Of a DNA stretch of 64,000 nt, positions 55,920-64,000 are shown piece by piece (position 1 is the first letter of the stretch; each line of letters opens with the position of its first letter). The DNA is from Stappia indica. GTDB taxonomy: Bacteria; Pseudomonadota; Alphaproteobacteria; Rhizobiales; Stappiaceae. The position numbers were made by a program, and so were the translations under genes. The notes below the pieces were generated by a model. The model was given only the letters and a program-made list of their open reading frames with translations, ran no database searches and was not told the origin of the DNA. Location: assembly GCF_009789575.1 (NCBI RefSeq), contig NZ_CP046908.1:4989001-5053000 (forward strand), written 5' to 3'.

Positions 55920-57161
55920 ATGTTCGAACTTCTGTTCTGTTCCATCCTGACGATCCTGCCGGACTATCTTTTTCGCCGTTATGGCCAGGGCAAGCGGATC
56001 GGCCGGGAGATCACGCTCTACTCGGTCTGGTACGAGCTGCGCTATGGCATTGTCACCTGCCTGATCCTTACGATTTCGCTGATAACACTTGTCTTCTACT
56101 ACCATCCGACGGCAACGACGGCGGTGGCGTCGTTCCGTACGATTGCGATCCTGCCGGAAGTGTCGGGCCGTGTGTCGGAAACCTATGTTCCGGTCAGCCT
56201 CGAGTTCGAAGTCAAGGCGGGTGATCCGGTCTTCAAGCTGGACAGCCATCGCCAGGAGGCTGCCGTCGAGACGGCGCGGCAACATGTGGGGGATGTCCAG
56301 GCCGAGATCGCGCTGGCAAGGGGCGAACTTGCCGTCGCCAGCGCGCAGGTCGAGCAGGCGCAGGCCTCCTTGAAGCAGGCGCAGGACGAGTTGGACACCA
56401 GGCAGGAGCTGTTCGACCGCAATGCCAACGTCGTGAGCGTGCGGGATGTCGAGAAGTTGCAGAACACCGTGAGCGCCATGGCGGGGGCTGCAAAGGCCGC
56501 GCAGGCGAACAAGGACCTGATCGACACCAAGATCAGCGTGTTCCTGCCCCAGAAGTTGAAGAGCGCGCAGGCGCGGCTGGACGAAGCGGAGGTGGAACTG
56601 GCGAAGACCACCGTTTACGCCGGCGTCGACGGGACCGTCAGCCAATTCGTGCTGCGGCCGGGCGACATCGTCAATCCGATGATGCGTCCTGCAGGGATCC
56701 TGATCCCGAAGGACGCCCAGAAGCAGCGCCTGATCGCGGGGTTCGGCCAGATCGAAGCCCAGGTCCTGAAGGTCGGCATGGTGGCCGAGGCCTTTTGCGG
56801 CGCGCTGCCTTTCACGATCATTCCGCTGGTGATCACGGAAGTGCAGACCCAGATCGCCTCCGGACAGGTGGGCGTGGGCGGTCAGATGGTCGATGCCAGT
56901 CAGACCGTGCGGCCGGCATCGATCACCACCGTGCTGGAGCCCATCTACCAGGACGGCCTGCAGGAGCTTCCGCCCGGCGCGGTGTGCAAGGTGAACGCCT
57001 ATACCAGCAACCACGACCGGCTGTCCTCCGGGGAACCGCTCGGAACAGGGGAGTTCATCTACCTGCATGCGGTCGATGCGGTCGGGCTCGTTCACGCCAT
57101 GCTGCTTCGTCTCCAGGCTCTGCTGTTCCCCGTGCAGACGCTTGTGCTGACCGGGCACTGA
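55920..57161 (+). CDS. HlyD-family secretion (membrane-fusion) protein, YibH-like
   Basis: A 413-aa adaptor with an N-terminal membrane helix (GIVTCLILTISLITLVFYY, about residues 43-61), first lipoyl half VASFRTIAILPEVSGRVSETYVPVSLEFEVKAGDPVFKLD, a long coiled coil (about 115-225) and a second lipoyl half KTTVYAGVDGTVSQFVLRPGDIVNP. It starts one base after the DUF3302-like gene stop. No ABC or MFS transporter gene follows, only the repeat block, so its pump partner is missing or elsewhere. The yibIH pairing is known in enterobacteria; function unclear. Confidence 0.83.
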   Translation: MFELLFCSILTILPDYLFRRYGQGKRIGREITLYSVWYELRYGIVTCLILTISLITLVFYYHPTATTAVASFRTIAILPEVSGRVSETYVPVSLEFEVKAGDPVFKLDSHRQEAAVETARQHVGDVQAEIALARGELAVASAQVEQAQASLKQAQDELDTRQELFDRNANVVSVRDVEKLQNTVSAMAGAAKAAQANKDLIDTKISVFLPQKLKSAQARLDEAEVELAKTTVYAGVDGTVSQFVLRPGDIVNPMMRPAGILIPKDAQKQRLIAGFGQIEAQVLKVGMVAEAFCGALPFTIIPLVITEVQTQIASGQVGVGGQMVDASQTVRPASITTVLEPIYQDGLQELPPGAVCKVNAYTSNHDRLSSGEPLGTGEFIYLHAVDAVGLVHAMLLRLQALLFPVQTLVLTGH

Positions 57162-57221
57162 CAACCCGCGCGGCCGCTGTTGGCCCCAAGGGGCTGCGGG
57201 AGCGACCGGGAGTGTGGAGCC

Positions 57222-57510
57222 ACGGCGGCTGCGGTGTTTTGCGGCAGTGCCTCCGACAGGCCCCCGGCTCCCCGGTCCCGGCTCGGCGCTGGCGCGCCGT
57301 CCGGGAGGACGAAGGAGGGGGCGGCGTCCGGGAGGACGCGGGGTGGGGCGCCCCGTCGCGGGCGCTGCTCACCCCCCTCTGTCGGCTGCGCCGACATCTC
57401 CCCCTCAAGGGGGGAGAAGAGTGCGTGGGGCATGGCCGGTGTGTTTCGTCGCCGCTCTGGAAGCCAATAGGCCCCGGCTCTGCGCTGCGCTTGGCCGGGG
57501 TGACGGCAGA
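57222..57510. repeat. Long intergenic mosaic repeat, unit 1
   Basis: About 290 bp, repeated at 57668-57956 with a constant offset of 446 bp and no visible indel. It contains GTCCGGGAGGACG twice, the double-hairpin module C (57370-57430) and module B inverted (57452-57504). Open frames through it are chance products of high GC. Confidence 0.85.
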
Positions 57511-57667
57511 GGGGATGCGAGGTCGTGCTTCTTTCTCAGGACGTCATCCCGGCCGCAGGCAAAGCCGGAGAGCCGGGATCCATTGGCGCCCTCGGCGGGT
57601 GTGAGGCGCGCATGCCTTTCCCTGCGTCATTCCGGGCGAGCATCGCGAGACCCGGAACCGGCGAGCC

Positions 57668-57956
57668 GCGGCGGTTGCGGTGTTTTGCGGGAGTGCCTTC
57701 GACAGGCCCTCGGCTCCCCGGTCCCGGCTCGGCGCTTGCGCGCCGTCCGGGAGGACGAAGGAGGGGGCGCCGTCCGGGAGGACGCGGGGTGGGGCGCCCC
57801 GTCGCGGGCGCTGCTCACCCCCCTCTGTCGGCTGCGCCGACATCTCCCCCTCAAGGGGGGAGAAGAGTGCGTGGGGCATGGCCGGTGTGTTTCGTCGCCG
57901 CTCTGGAAGCCAATAGGCCCCGGGTCGCGCTTGCGCTTGCCCGGGGTGACCTCGGA
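57668..57956. repeat. Long intergenic mosaic repeat, unit 2
   Basis: Near-identical direct copy of 57222-57510, with module C at 57816-57876 and module B inverted at 57898-57950. Between the units lies 57511-57667, with a partial relative of the module A end (GTCATTCCGGGCGAGC). No gene in 57162-58205. Confidence 0.85.
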
Positions 57957-58031
57957 GGTGGGGCGATGGCGGTGGAATGGCGGTTAGCTTTCGCCCCTTT
58001 CGATATCGCAAGCTGTGCCCATGAATATATT

Positions 58032-58047
58032 TTGCGAATTATTGCAG
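58032..58047. promoter_or_regulatory. Possible iron-responsive (Fur/Mur-like) site in the AT-rich leader of the siderophore locus
   Basis: TTGCGAATTATTGCAG is an imperfect dyad of the TGC(N8)GCA form reported for alphaproteobacterial Fur/Mur boxes. It lies in a markedly AT-rich stretch (about 58000-58120) that contrasts with its GC-rich surroundings and probably holds the promoter. The match is weak. Confidence 0.3.
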
Positions 58048-58205
58048 TTTATACTTAAGGGGGCCGTGTGCTCGATATCTTCGCAAGCGCAAACTAAGAC
58101 AAAACAAGATTTATACCTTTGACGGTGCGCGGGGTAGCCTTTGCGGACACGTCCGGCAGCGGCCCGGCAGACGGGCCGGCCGGATCGATCCGGGAGGGCT
58201 CAAAC

Positions 58206-58949
58206 GTGATCGTCCGTACCTTCAAGGCCGCCGGCGATGCGCCGGTTTTCCGTTATGCCGTGTCTCGCGAGGTGGTCTCGCGCACCGACCAGGTGGGCCA
58301 CGCGCTCTACGACACGACGCTGGCCGCCGGCGCTGCCGACACGGTCGCGCGCGATGCCGCCGGCGAGTTTCCCGCGCAGGCGCATTTCTGCCTCTCCGGC
58401 AGCGGCACGGTGACCGTCGACGGGCGCAGCGAGCGCGCCTCGCCCGGAACGCTGGTCGCCGCGCGGGCCGGCGCGGAGGTGAGCTTCATCGCCGAGACCG
58501 AGATGCGCATCTGCACCGTCTTCGGCGGCGAGGGGCCGCAGGAGGCGATCCGCGCGGACGCGCTGATCCGCCATGTCGACGAGTTCATCGGCACCGAGCG
58601 CGACGTCTTCTGGGGCAACGGCCAGAGCCGGCGGCTGCTGGTCAAGGCCGACGGCTTCGGCTTCGCCCTGTGCCAGACGCTCGGCAATGCCAATACGGAC
58701 TCGCCGCTGCAGTACCGGCACCATTTCGAGAGCTGCTACTACGTCTCGGGCAGCGGCGAATATGTCTGGGAGAGCGGCAGCCACCCGATCGACACCAACG
58801 GGGCGCGGGCGACCGCCTTCATCATGAACCGCAACGACGCCCACCGCATGGTGGTGCACGATCCCTCGATCTGCCTCAGCGTCTTCAGCCCGCCCATCGA
58901 AGGCACCGAGGCGCACGACTTTTCCGGCAAGCGGCCGTCGTCCTACTGA
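58206..58949 (+). CDS. Tandem EctC-like bicupin protein
   Basis: A 247-aa protein whose C-terminal half (about residues 120-247) follows ectoine synthase: QYRHHFESCYYVSGSGEYVWESG, AFIMNRNDAHRM and VFSPPIEGTEAHDFSGKRPSSY. Relative to characterised EctC, the Glu (175) and His (213) iron ligands are kept, but the Tyr ligand position appears as Phe205. The N-terminal half is a second, more diverged cupin of the same pattern (HFCLSGSGTVTVDGRSERASPGTLVAARAGAEVSFI) lacking that Glu. GTG 58206 with GGGAGG upstream is preferred. It lies before siderophore genes, with no ectA or ectB, so it is probably not making ectoine. Confidence 0.75.
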   Translation: MIVRTFKAAGDAPVFRYAVSREVVSRTDQVGHALYDTTLAAGAADTVARDAAGEFPAQAHFCLSGSGTVTVDGRSERASPGTLVAARAGAEVSFIAETEMRICTVFGGEGPQEAIRADALIRHVDEFIGTERDVFWGNGQSRRLLVKADGFGFALCQTLGNANTDSPLQYRHHFESCYYVSGSGEYVWESGSHPIDTNGARATAFIMNRNDAHRMVVHDPSICLSVFSPPIEGTEAHDFSGKRPSSY

Positions 58950-59224
58950 GAGACGCCCTCCAGCGGCCGCCTGACGCGATTTTCTGCGCTTCCGGTGCTC
59001 ACGTACCCGAATGTACGCTGCGCTCCGGGTCTCGCAAATCACGCCATCCGGCCGCCGGAGACCGTCTCATCGAGGCGGAGCGGGGCTTGGCGGCAAATCA
59101 GTCGCCAAGCCACCGAATGGGCCGAATATAATATATTTCAACTGCTTTTGCCGGATCGCTAAGGTTTTCCCGTCCGCCGCGGATGCCGTCCGCGTCCCGG
59201 TTGGCGTCGCCGGAAGGAGTTTCA

Positions 59225-60586
59225 ATGACGTCGCAATCCGTGCAAAGCGCCGAAGGCCATGTCTTCGACATCATCGGCATCGGCATCGGTCCGTTCAACC
59301 TCGGGCTCGCCTGCCTGACCCAGCCGATCCGCGATCTCGACTGCCTGTTCCTGGAACGCAAGGACCAGTTCAACTGGCACGAGGGTACCTTGCTGGAAAC
59401 GGCGACGCTGCAGACGCCCTTCCTGTGCGATCTGGTGACGCTGGCCGATCCGACCAGCGAGTTCAGCTTTCTCAATTACCTGAAGCAGACCGGCCGCATC
59501 TATGCCTTCTATGCGTTCCTGCTGGACACGGAAAACTTCTTCCTGCTGCGCAACGAATTCAACAAGTATTACCGTTGGGCCGCTAGCCGTCTCGACAATG
59601 TGGTGTTCAACCGCGAGGTGGAGGCCGTCGAGTACGACGACAAGGCCGGCGTCTACCGGGTGACCAGCTTCAACACCAAGATGGGCCAGCGCAAGGTGCT
59701 GCTCGCCCGCCGCATCGTGCTCGGCTCGGGCATGTCGCCGGCGCTGCCCGCCCCGTGCGAGCCGCTGCGCGGCACGCTGCTGCACAGCGCCGACTACCTG
59801 CGCAATCGCGAAGCGGTGCGGCAGAGGAAGTCGATCACCGTGGTCGGCTCGGGCCAGAGCGCGGCGGAGGTCTATCACGACCTGCTCAGCGACATCGACC
59901 GCTACGGCTACCGGCTGAACTGGGTGACGCGCTCCTCGCGCCTCGTGCCGCGGGAGCTGACCAAGTTCACCCTGCAGATGACGACGCCGGACTATGCCGA
60001 CTACTTCTTCTCGCTCTCGCGGCCCAAGCGCGAGGACCTGGTGCGGGCGATGCAGGCGATCTTCAAGGGCGTCAACCCGTCCCTGATCAACGACATCTAC
60101 GACCTGCGCTACCGCAAGCTGCTCGGCGGCGATGTCGACATGATGCTGATCTCCAACACGGAGGTGGAGGCCTGCACCCATGATGCGGCGAGCGACAGCT
60201 TCCGCGTCACCTTCCGCCAGGTGGAGGAGGAGAAGTCCTTCGAGCTGGAGACCGACGTGCTGATCATGGGCACCGGCTACCGGTTCCGCATGCCGGACTA
60301 TCTGAAGCCGATCTCGGATCGCATCAACTGGTGCGGGGAGGGGCGCTTCGCCGTGGCGCGCAACTGCAGCATCGACAAGGAGGGCAGCGAGATCTTCGTC
60401 CAGAACGCGGAAATCCACGCCGACAGCTACCTGCCGCCGGATCTCGGCCAGTCCTGCTACCGCAACTCGGTCATCATCCGCGAGGTGCTGGGCAAGGAAT
60501 ACTATCCGGTGGAGCGCAGCCTTGCCTTCCAGCGCTTTTCTTCGCTCGCGGACGGCATCGCTGCCGCCGTCTCGGCCGGCGGCTGA
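59225..60586 (+). CDS. FAD-dependent lysine/ornithine/diamine N-hydroxylase of siderophore biosynthesis
   Basis: A 453-aa flavin monooxygenase: FAD motif IGIGIGPFNLGLACL (about residues 16-30), QFNWHEGTLLETATLQTPFLCDLVTL substrate region, NADPH motif VVGSGQSAAEVYHDLL (about 218-233) and the late ATGY-like MGTGYRF. It is of the IucD/AlcA/PvdA class and would N-hydroxylate a terminal amine (lysine, ornithine, cadaverine or putrescine). AAGGAG precedes the ATG at 59225. The following NIS synthetase starts 15 bases later. The amine cannot be fixed from sequence. Confidence 0.9.
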   Translation: MTSQSVQSAEGHVFDIIGIGIGPFNLGLACLTQPIRDLDCLFLERKDQFNWHEGTLLETATLQTPFLCDLVTLADPTSEFSFLNYLKQTGRIYAFYAFLLDTENFFLLRNEFNKYYRWAASRLDNVVFNREVEAVEYDDKAGVYRVTSFNTKMGQRKVLLARRIVLGSGMSPALPAPCEPLRGTLLHSADYLRNREAVRQRKSITVVGSGQSAAEVYHDLLSDIDRYGYRLNWVTRSSRLVPRELTKFTLQMTTPDYADYFFSLSRPKREDLVRAMQAIFKGVNPSLINDIYDLRYRKLLGGDVDMMLISNTEVEACTHDAASDSFRVTFRQVEEEKSFELETDVLIMGTGYRFRMPDYLKPISDRINWCGEGRFAVARNCSIDKEGSEIFVQNAEIHADSYLPPDLGQSCYRNSVIIREVLGKEYYPVERSLAFQRFSSLADGIAAAVSAGG

Positions 60587-60601
60587 CGGGGCAAGACGAC
60601 G

Positions 60602-62488
60602 ATGGATGCGATGACCGCCGCCCTGCAGACCATGCCGCCGCACGAGCGTGCGACCGCGCATCTGGAAAGCGACCGCTGGCTGTGGGCCAACCGGCTGCTG
60701 GTGCGCAAGGCGATCTCCGAATTCGCCCACGAGCTGCTGCTCGCGCCCCGTGAGAAGGGTGGCGAAGCGGGCCACTACGTGCTGGAGCAGCCGGCGCTCG
60801 GCATCGAGTACACGTTCCGCGCAAGGCGCATGCGCCTCGACCACTGGCAGGTGGATGCCCACTCAATCAAGAAGCGGATCAAGGGCGAGCCGGCGCCGCT
60901 CGACGCGCTGAAATTCATCATCGAGTTCAAAAAGGAGCTGGGCATTCGCGATGCGATGATGCCGGTCTATCTCGACGAGATCAGCAGCATTCTCTACGGC
61001 AGCGCCTACAAGGCGGCGACCAAGCCGCACCGGGCATCCGACCTTGCCGGCGCCGACTTCCAGGCCATCGAGACGGGCATGACCGAGGGCCATCCCTCCT
61101 TCGTTGCCAACAACGGCCGGCTCGGCTTCGACACGGCCGATTATCCGCTCTACGCGCCGGAGGCGGCGGGCCCGCTGTCCATCGTCTGGATCGCGGTCTC
61201 CCGCGAGCACTCGCGCTTCACCGCGATGTCCGGCATCGACCACGACCGCTTGATGGCGGAGGAGCTGGGCGAGGACACGGTCGCCGATTACCGGGCGCAG
61301 CTGACGGGCGAGGGGCTCGATCCCGACCGCTACCACTTCATGCCGGTGCATCCCTGGCAGTGGTTCAACCGCATCTCGATGAGCTTTGCCCCGGAGATCG
61401 CCCGGCGCAACATCGTCTATCTCGGCCTGTCGCGGGACCTCTACCAGCCGCAGCAGTCGATCCGCACCTTCTTCAATGCCTCTGCGCCGTCGAAGCGCTA
61501 CGTCAAGATGGCGCTGTCGATCCTCAACATGGGCTTCATGCTGCAGCGCGGCCTGTCGCCGGAGGACATGCAGACGACGCCGGAGATCAACGAGTGGCTG
61601 CGCAACCTGCTGGCGCGCGACCGCTACCTGCAGGACAACGGCTTCTGCCTGATCTGCGAGCAGGCGACGATCAGCTACCGCAATCCCTATTACGAGGAAG
61701 GGCTGGCGGCGGATTCTCCCTACAAGCACGTGCTGGCCGCCCTGTGGCGGGAAAGCCCGGTCAACCTGATCCGGCCCGGCGAGCGGCTGATGACCATGGC
61801 CGCGCTGCTGCATCTCGATCCGCAAGGGGATGCGCTGACCGCCTGCCTGATCGAGCGTTCGCGGCTGGGGGCGGAGGAGTGGATCCGCCGCTATCTCAAG
61901 GCGTATCTGGCGCCGGTGCTGCACTGCTACTACGCCTATGACATCATCTTCATGCCGCATGGCGAGAACGTCATTCTCATTCTGGAGAACGACGCGCCGA
62001 CGCGCATCGTCATGAAGGACCTGGCGGAGGAAATGCGCATCCTCAACAGCGGCGCGACGCTGCCGCCGGTGGTGCGGCGCAACTGCGTGGTGCTGGACGA
62101 TGCGGTGCGGCTGGACGGCATCTTCACCGATGTCTTCGACTGCTACTTCCGCCATCTGGCGGCGATCCTCGACGAGCGGCAGGTGCTGCCCGAGGCGCGG
62201 TTCTGGGCGCTGGTCGGCGAGTGCGTGCGCGAGTATCAGGCGGCGCAGCCGCAATATGCGGACAAGTTCGCCCGCCACGACGTCTTCGTGCCGGAGTTCC
62301 CGCGCAACTGCATCAACCGCCTGCAGCTGCGCGACAACCGGCAGCTTCTCGATCCCAACGACCCCGACAAGGGGTTCGAATATGCCGGCACGCTGCCCAA
62401 CCCGCTGACGGGCGGGACGGACGGATCGCCGGGCGTGCTGCGCCGGGCGATGGGGCATATCGGGACCTATTTCCTCGGCCCGGGCTGA
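60602..62488 (+). CDS. IucA/IucC-family NIS siderophore synthetase
   Basis: A 628-aa synthetase with ETGMTEGHPSFVANNGRLGFDTADY (ATP/substrate region, about residues 157-180), HFMPVHPWQWFN and SIRTFFNASAPSKRYVKMALSILNMGFMLQRGLSPEDM, then a FhuF-like C-terminal region. The text resembles AlcC/DfoC-like (type C) enzymes that condense and cyclise N-hydroxy-N-succinyl diamines. It forms the amide bonds of a hydroxamate siderophore. No acyltransferase gene (AlcB/IucB type) is adjacent, so acylation must be encoded elsewhere or fused. ATG 60602 or 60611. Confidence 0.9.
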   Translation: MDAMTAALQTMPPHERATAHLESDRWLWANRLLVRKAISEFAHELLLAPREKGGEAGHYVLEQPALGIEYTFRARRMRLDHWQVDAHSIKKRIKGEPAPLDALKFIIEFKKELGIRDAMMPVYLDEISSILYGSAYKAATKPHRASDLAGADFQAIETGMTEGHPSFVANNGRLGFDTADYPLYAPEAAGPLSIVWIAVSREHSRFTAMSGIDHDRLMAEELGEDTVADYRAQLTGEGLDPDRYHFMPVHPWQWFNRISMSFAPEIARRNIVYLGLSRDLYQPQQSIRTFFNASAPSKRYVKMALSILNMGFMLQRGLSPEDMQTTPEINEWLRNLLARDRYLQDNGFCLICEQATISYRNPYYEEGLAADSPYKHVLAALWRESPVNLIRPGERLMTMAALLHLDPQGDALTACLIERSRLGAEEWIRRYLKAYLAPVLHCYYAYDIIFMPHGENVILILENDAPTRIVMKDLAEEMRILNSGATLPPVVRRNCVVLDDAVRLDGIFTDVFDCYFRHLAAILDERQVLPEARFWALVGECVREYQAAQPQYADKFARHDVFVPEFPRNCINRLQLRDNRQLLDPNDPDKGFEYAGTLPNPLTGGTDGSPGVLRRAMGHIGTYFLGPG

Positions 62489-62641
62489 GGCCGTTTCCCT
62501 CTGTCTTGCGCTGGTCGCGCAGATATGAAAACGGACTTTGTGGCAAGAAACCCTCTCTGGAATACTGGAGGCGCGCCGTCTTTCGATGGTTTTCGAAAGC
62601 AAACGGCTCGTCATTTTTGCCTATCCGGGAAGGGAAATACG

Positions 62642-63415
62642 ATGTTGAAGGCCATCGAGATTTCGAAGGAGCTTAACGCGGACAGCCTCCGCAAGCTCAT
62701 TGCGAAGAACATCGACGCGATCCATGTGCCGGGTTTCTACCCGAAGGACCTGTCGGCCACCTTCGCCGACTGCATCGCCGGGCATTCGGAGCTGGAAGCC
62801 TACAAGGTGCAGAACGCGCTGAAGCGGCTCGGCATGGGCTATGTCGATGTCGGCAAGGACGCGGACAACGCCGAGCGCTACCACAGCGAGGCGATGCGCT
62901 CGATCTGGGGCATCCGCGACATGATCTATCCCAGGCTTACGCCGCTCGACCATTTCCGCCTGCTGCTGGAGGAGGTCTGGCCGGCGGGCGCGACCATCCA
63001 GACCATCGACGGGCGCAAGAGCTTCGTCGGCACCTGCCGGGTGATCGATCCGGGCGCCAAGATGCTGCCGCATAACGACCGGCTGGCGCGGATGCTGTCG
63101 AACGGCGCGTCGGACCTGACCGGCCAGCTGGCGGTCAACGTCTATCTCGACATGCCGCCGGAAGGGGGCGAGCTGGAGCTGTGGCTGAGCGAGCCGACGC
63201 CGGAGCAGGACAAGGAGCAGGAGACCCGCGACGGGCTCGACCGCGAGGTGCTGGGCGAACCGCGGCTGCTGATCCGGCCGGAGAACGGCGACCTGGTGCT
63301 GTTCAACTCGCAGCTGATCCACGGGGTGACGCCGGGCGTCGGCGGGCGCCGGGTGACGATGTCCTGCTTCGTCGGCCATCGCGGCGACGACCAGCCGCTG
63401 ACCTACTGGAGCTGA
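62642..63415 (+). CDS. 2-oxoglutarate/Fe(II)-dependent oxygenase in the siderophore locus
   Basis: A 257-aa double-stranded beta-helix protein with the facial triad HND (His144, Asp146) and His227, and Arg237 for 2-oxoglutarate, within MLPHNDRLARM and NSQLIHGVTPGVGGRRVTMSCFVGHRGDDQPL. The class hydroxylates amino acids or natural products. It follows the synthetase after a 153-bp gap and is followed by a terminator. GGGAAGGGAAATACG precedes the ATG at 62642. It could hydroxylate the siderophore backbone or a precursor. Confidence 0.82.
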   Translation: MLKAIEISKELNADSLRKLIAKNIDAIHVPGFYPKDLSATFADCIAGHSELEAYKVQNALKRLGMGYVDVGKDADNAERYHSEAMRSIWGIRDMIYPRLTPLDHFRLLLEEVWPAGATIQTIDGRKSFVGTCRVIDPGAKMLPHNDRLARMLSNGASDLTGQLAVNVYLDMPPEGGELELWLSEPTPEQDKEQETRDGLDREVLGEPRLLIRPENGDLVLFNSQLIHGVTPGVGGRRVTMSCFVGHRGDDQPLTYWS

Positions 63416-63464
63416 CGCTCCCGCCGCATCGCCTTGCCGGAACGAAAAGGGGCCGGAACGAAAA

Positions 63465-63503
63465 GGGGCGCGCCTTCGGGATGAGGGCGCGCCCTAGTTT
63501 TTT
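63465..63503 (+). terminator. Rho-independent terminator ending the siderophore locus
   Basis: GGGCGCGCC (63466-63474) pairs with GGCGCGCCC (63486-63494), followed by TAG and six T. Two direct copies of GCCGGAACGAAAAGGGG lie immediately upstream (from 63436 and 63452). Confidence 0.85.
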
Positions 63504-63585
63504 AGGGAGGAACCTTCCGCCGCCAACCCGGCCCGCCTCCTGGAAAGCGGGCCGGATTCCGCTGATGCGGCGGCCGGTCTTCCGG

Positions 63586-64000
63586 TTACTCGCCCGCCGC
63601 CGCGGCTGCCTGGGCCTCCGGGCCCGAGAGCAGGTCGCGCCGCCGGATCATCAGACCAGAGATGACGATGGCAAGAACCGAAAGCAGGGCGACGATCCAC
63701 ATCAGCACCGAGAAGGCGGAGGCGAAGCTCGCCCGGCCGAATTCGGTGACTGCCGGCTGGACCTCGATCGGCGCGCTGGCAACGGCGCCGGCGAAGTCGC
63801 CGCGGGCGATGAAGTTCGCCGTATTGGTGAGGCCTTCGCCGAGCGCGGTCGCCAGATCGCCCGAGCCGCCGAGCTGCAGCGTGATGCTGGACAGCAGGAT
63901 GGCGCCGAACACCGAGATCGACAGGGTGAAGGAGCCGTGGCGGAAGGTGATGTTGACGCCCGAGGCGACGCCGGCCTTCTCCGGCGGGACGACGGCGGTG
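63586..64000 (-). CDS. MFS transporter, DHA2-like, C-terminal part
   Basis: About 138 codons are in the window; the 5' part lies beyond the right edge. The visible sequence has PPEKAGVASGVNITFRHGSFTLSISVFGAILL, typical of the C-terminal half of 14-helix DHA2 exporters (QacA/EmrB type), a large extracytoplasmic loop and a last helix VLMWIVALLSVLAIVISGLMI. Convergent with the siderophore operon. It could export the siderophore, but orientation does not show this. Confidence 0.78.
   Translation of the reverse strand, partial: TAVVPPEKAGVASGVNITFRHGSFTLSISVFGAILLSSITLQLGGSGDLATALGEGLTNTANFIARGDFAGAVASAPIEVQPAVTEFGRASFASAFSVLMWIVALLSVLAIVISGLMIRRRDLLSGPEAQAAAAAGE

Noticed and set aside
57222-57956. 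Possible CRISPR array from the repeated units
   Set aside because: Only two long units with a 446-bp period and no short regular repeats or spacers, and no cas genes.
57214-58058. Plus-strand open frames of 170-260 codons across the repeat block
   Set aside because: They translate repeat modules and hairpins, lack family similarity, and the same residues recur because the DNA repeats.
58206-58949. Ectoine biosynthesis operon
   Set aside because: Only an EctC-like bicupin is present; there is no ectA, ectB or ectD, and a metal-ligand position differs.

Overview
The window is about 64 kb of GC-rich DNA (roughly two thirds G+C, strong third-position bias, many antisense open frames). Gene content points to an alphaproteobacterium of the Hyphomicrobiales, plausibly a marine Stappiaceae-like lineage: a split phenylacetate (paa) cluster with PaaN, an IolC kinase fused to a DUF2090 aldolase, GGAA-N6-TTCC inositol operators, a polyol ABC system of the smo type, and RIME-like intergenic mosaics. 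This placement is inferred from gene families and order; there is no rRNA or tRNA in the window to confirm it.

Layout. 1-5.04 kb (minus): a branched-chain-type ABC transporter (livK, livH, livM, start of livG) directly downstream of paaN. 5.2-8.8 kb (plus): a divergent promoter with a TetR-type palindrome, then paaG, paaI, paaK, paaR. 8.8-16.5 kb: a LysM protein, a LOG-family protein, and a padR-MFP-RND efflux operon. 17-23.3 kb: puuE (allantoinase), paaX and the epoxidase genes paaABCDE. 23.4-31.1 kb: single genes (P-loop kinase-like protein, zinc alcohol dehydrogenase, CHASE4-GGDEF cyclase, small lipoprotein, VOC protein, Fic protein, FAH-family protein, RhlE-like helicase). 31.4-37.4 kb: the inositol operon iolCDEB. 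37.6-39.3 kb: a cobalamin riboswitch with cbiM and a hupE/ureJ gene. 39.4-40.5 kb: intergenic mosaic repeats. 40.6-42.2 kb: a BCCT transporter. 42.8-51.3 kb: a polyol (sorbitol/mannitol) regulon made of a HAD phosphatase, a SorC regulator, an ABC transporter, a sorbitol-type SDR and mannitol 2-dehydrogenase. 51.4-57.2 kb: gph, a three-SH3b secreted protein, a ferric-reductase-like flavoprotein with a 40-aa partner, and a DUF3302-like/HlyD pair. 57.2-58 kb: a second mosaic repeat block. 58.2-63.4 kb: an NIS-siderophore-type locus, followed by the end of an MFS transporter gene.

How the parts fit. Phenylacetate would be taken up (possibly by the liv system), activated by PaaK, epoxidised by PaaABCDE, isomerised by PaaG and ring-opened by PaaN, with PaaI as a salvage thioesterase. 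The beta-oxidation steps (paaF, paaH, paaJ) are not in the window. Two unrelated regulators, PaaR and PaaX, flank the two halves. Inositol catabolism here lacks iolG and iolA. Polyol use is self-contained for import and the first oxidation.

The most unusual region is 58.2-63.4 kb. A protein with two EctC-like cupin halves precedes an amine N-hydroxylase, an IucA/IucC synthetase and a 2-oxoglutarate/Fe(II) oxygenase. This combination could make a decorated hydroxamate siderophore, but that is a hypothesis.
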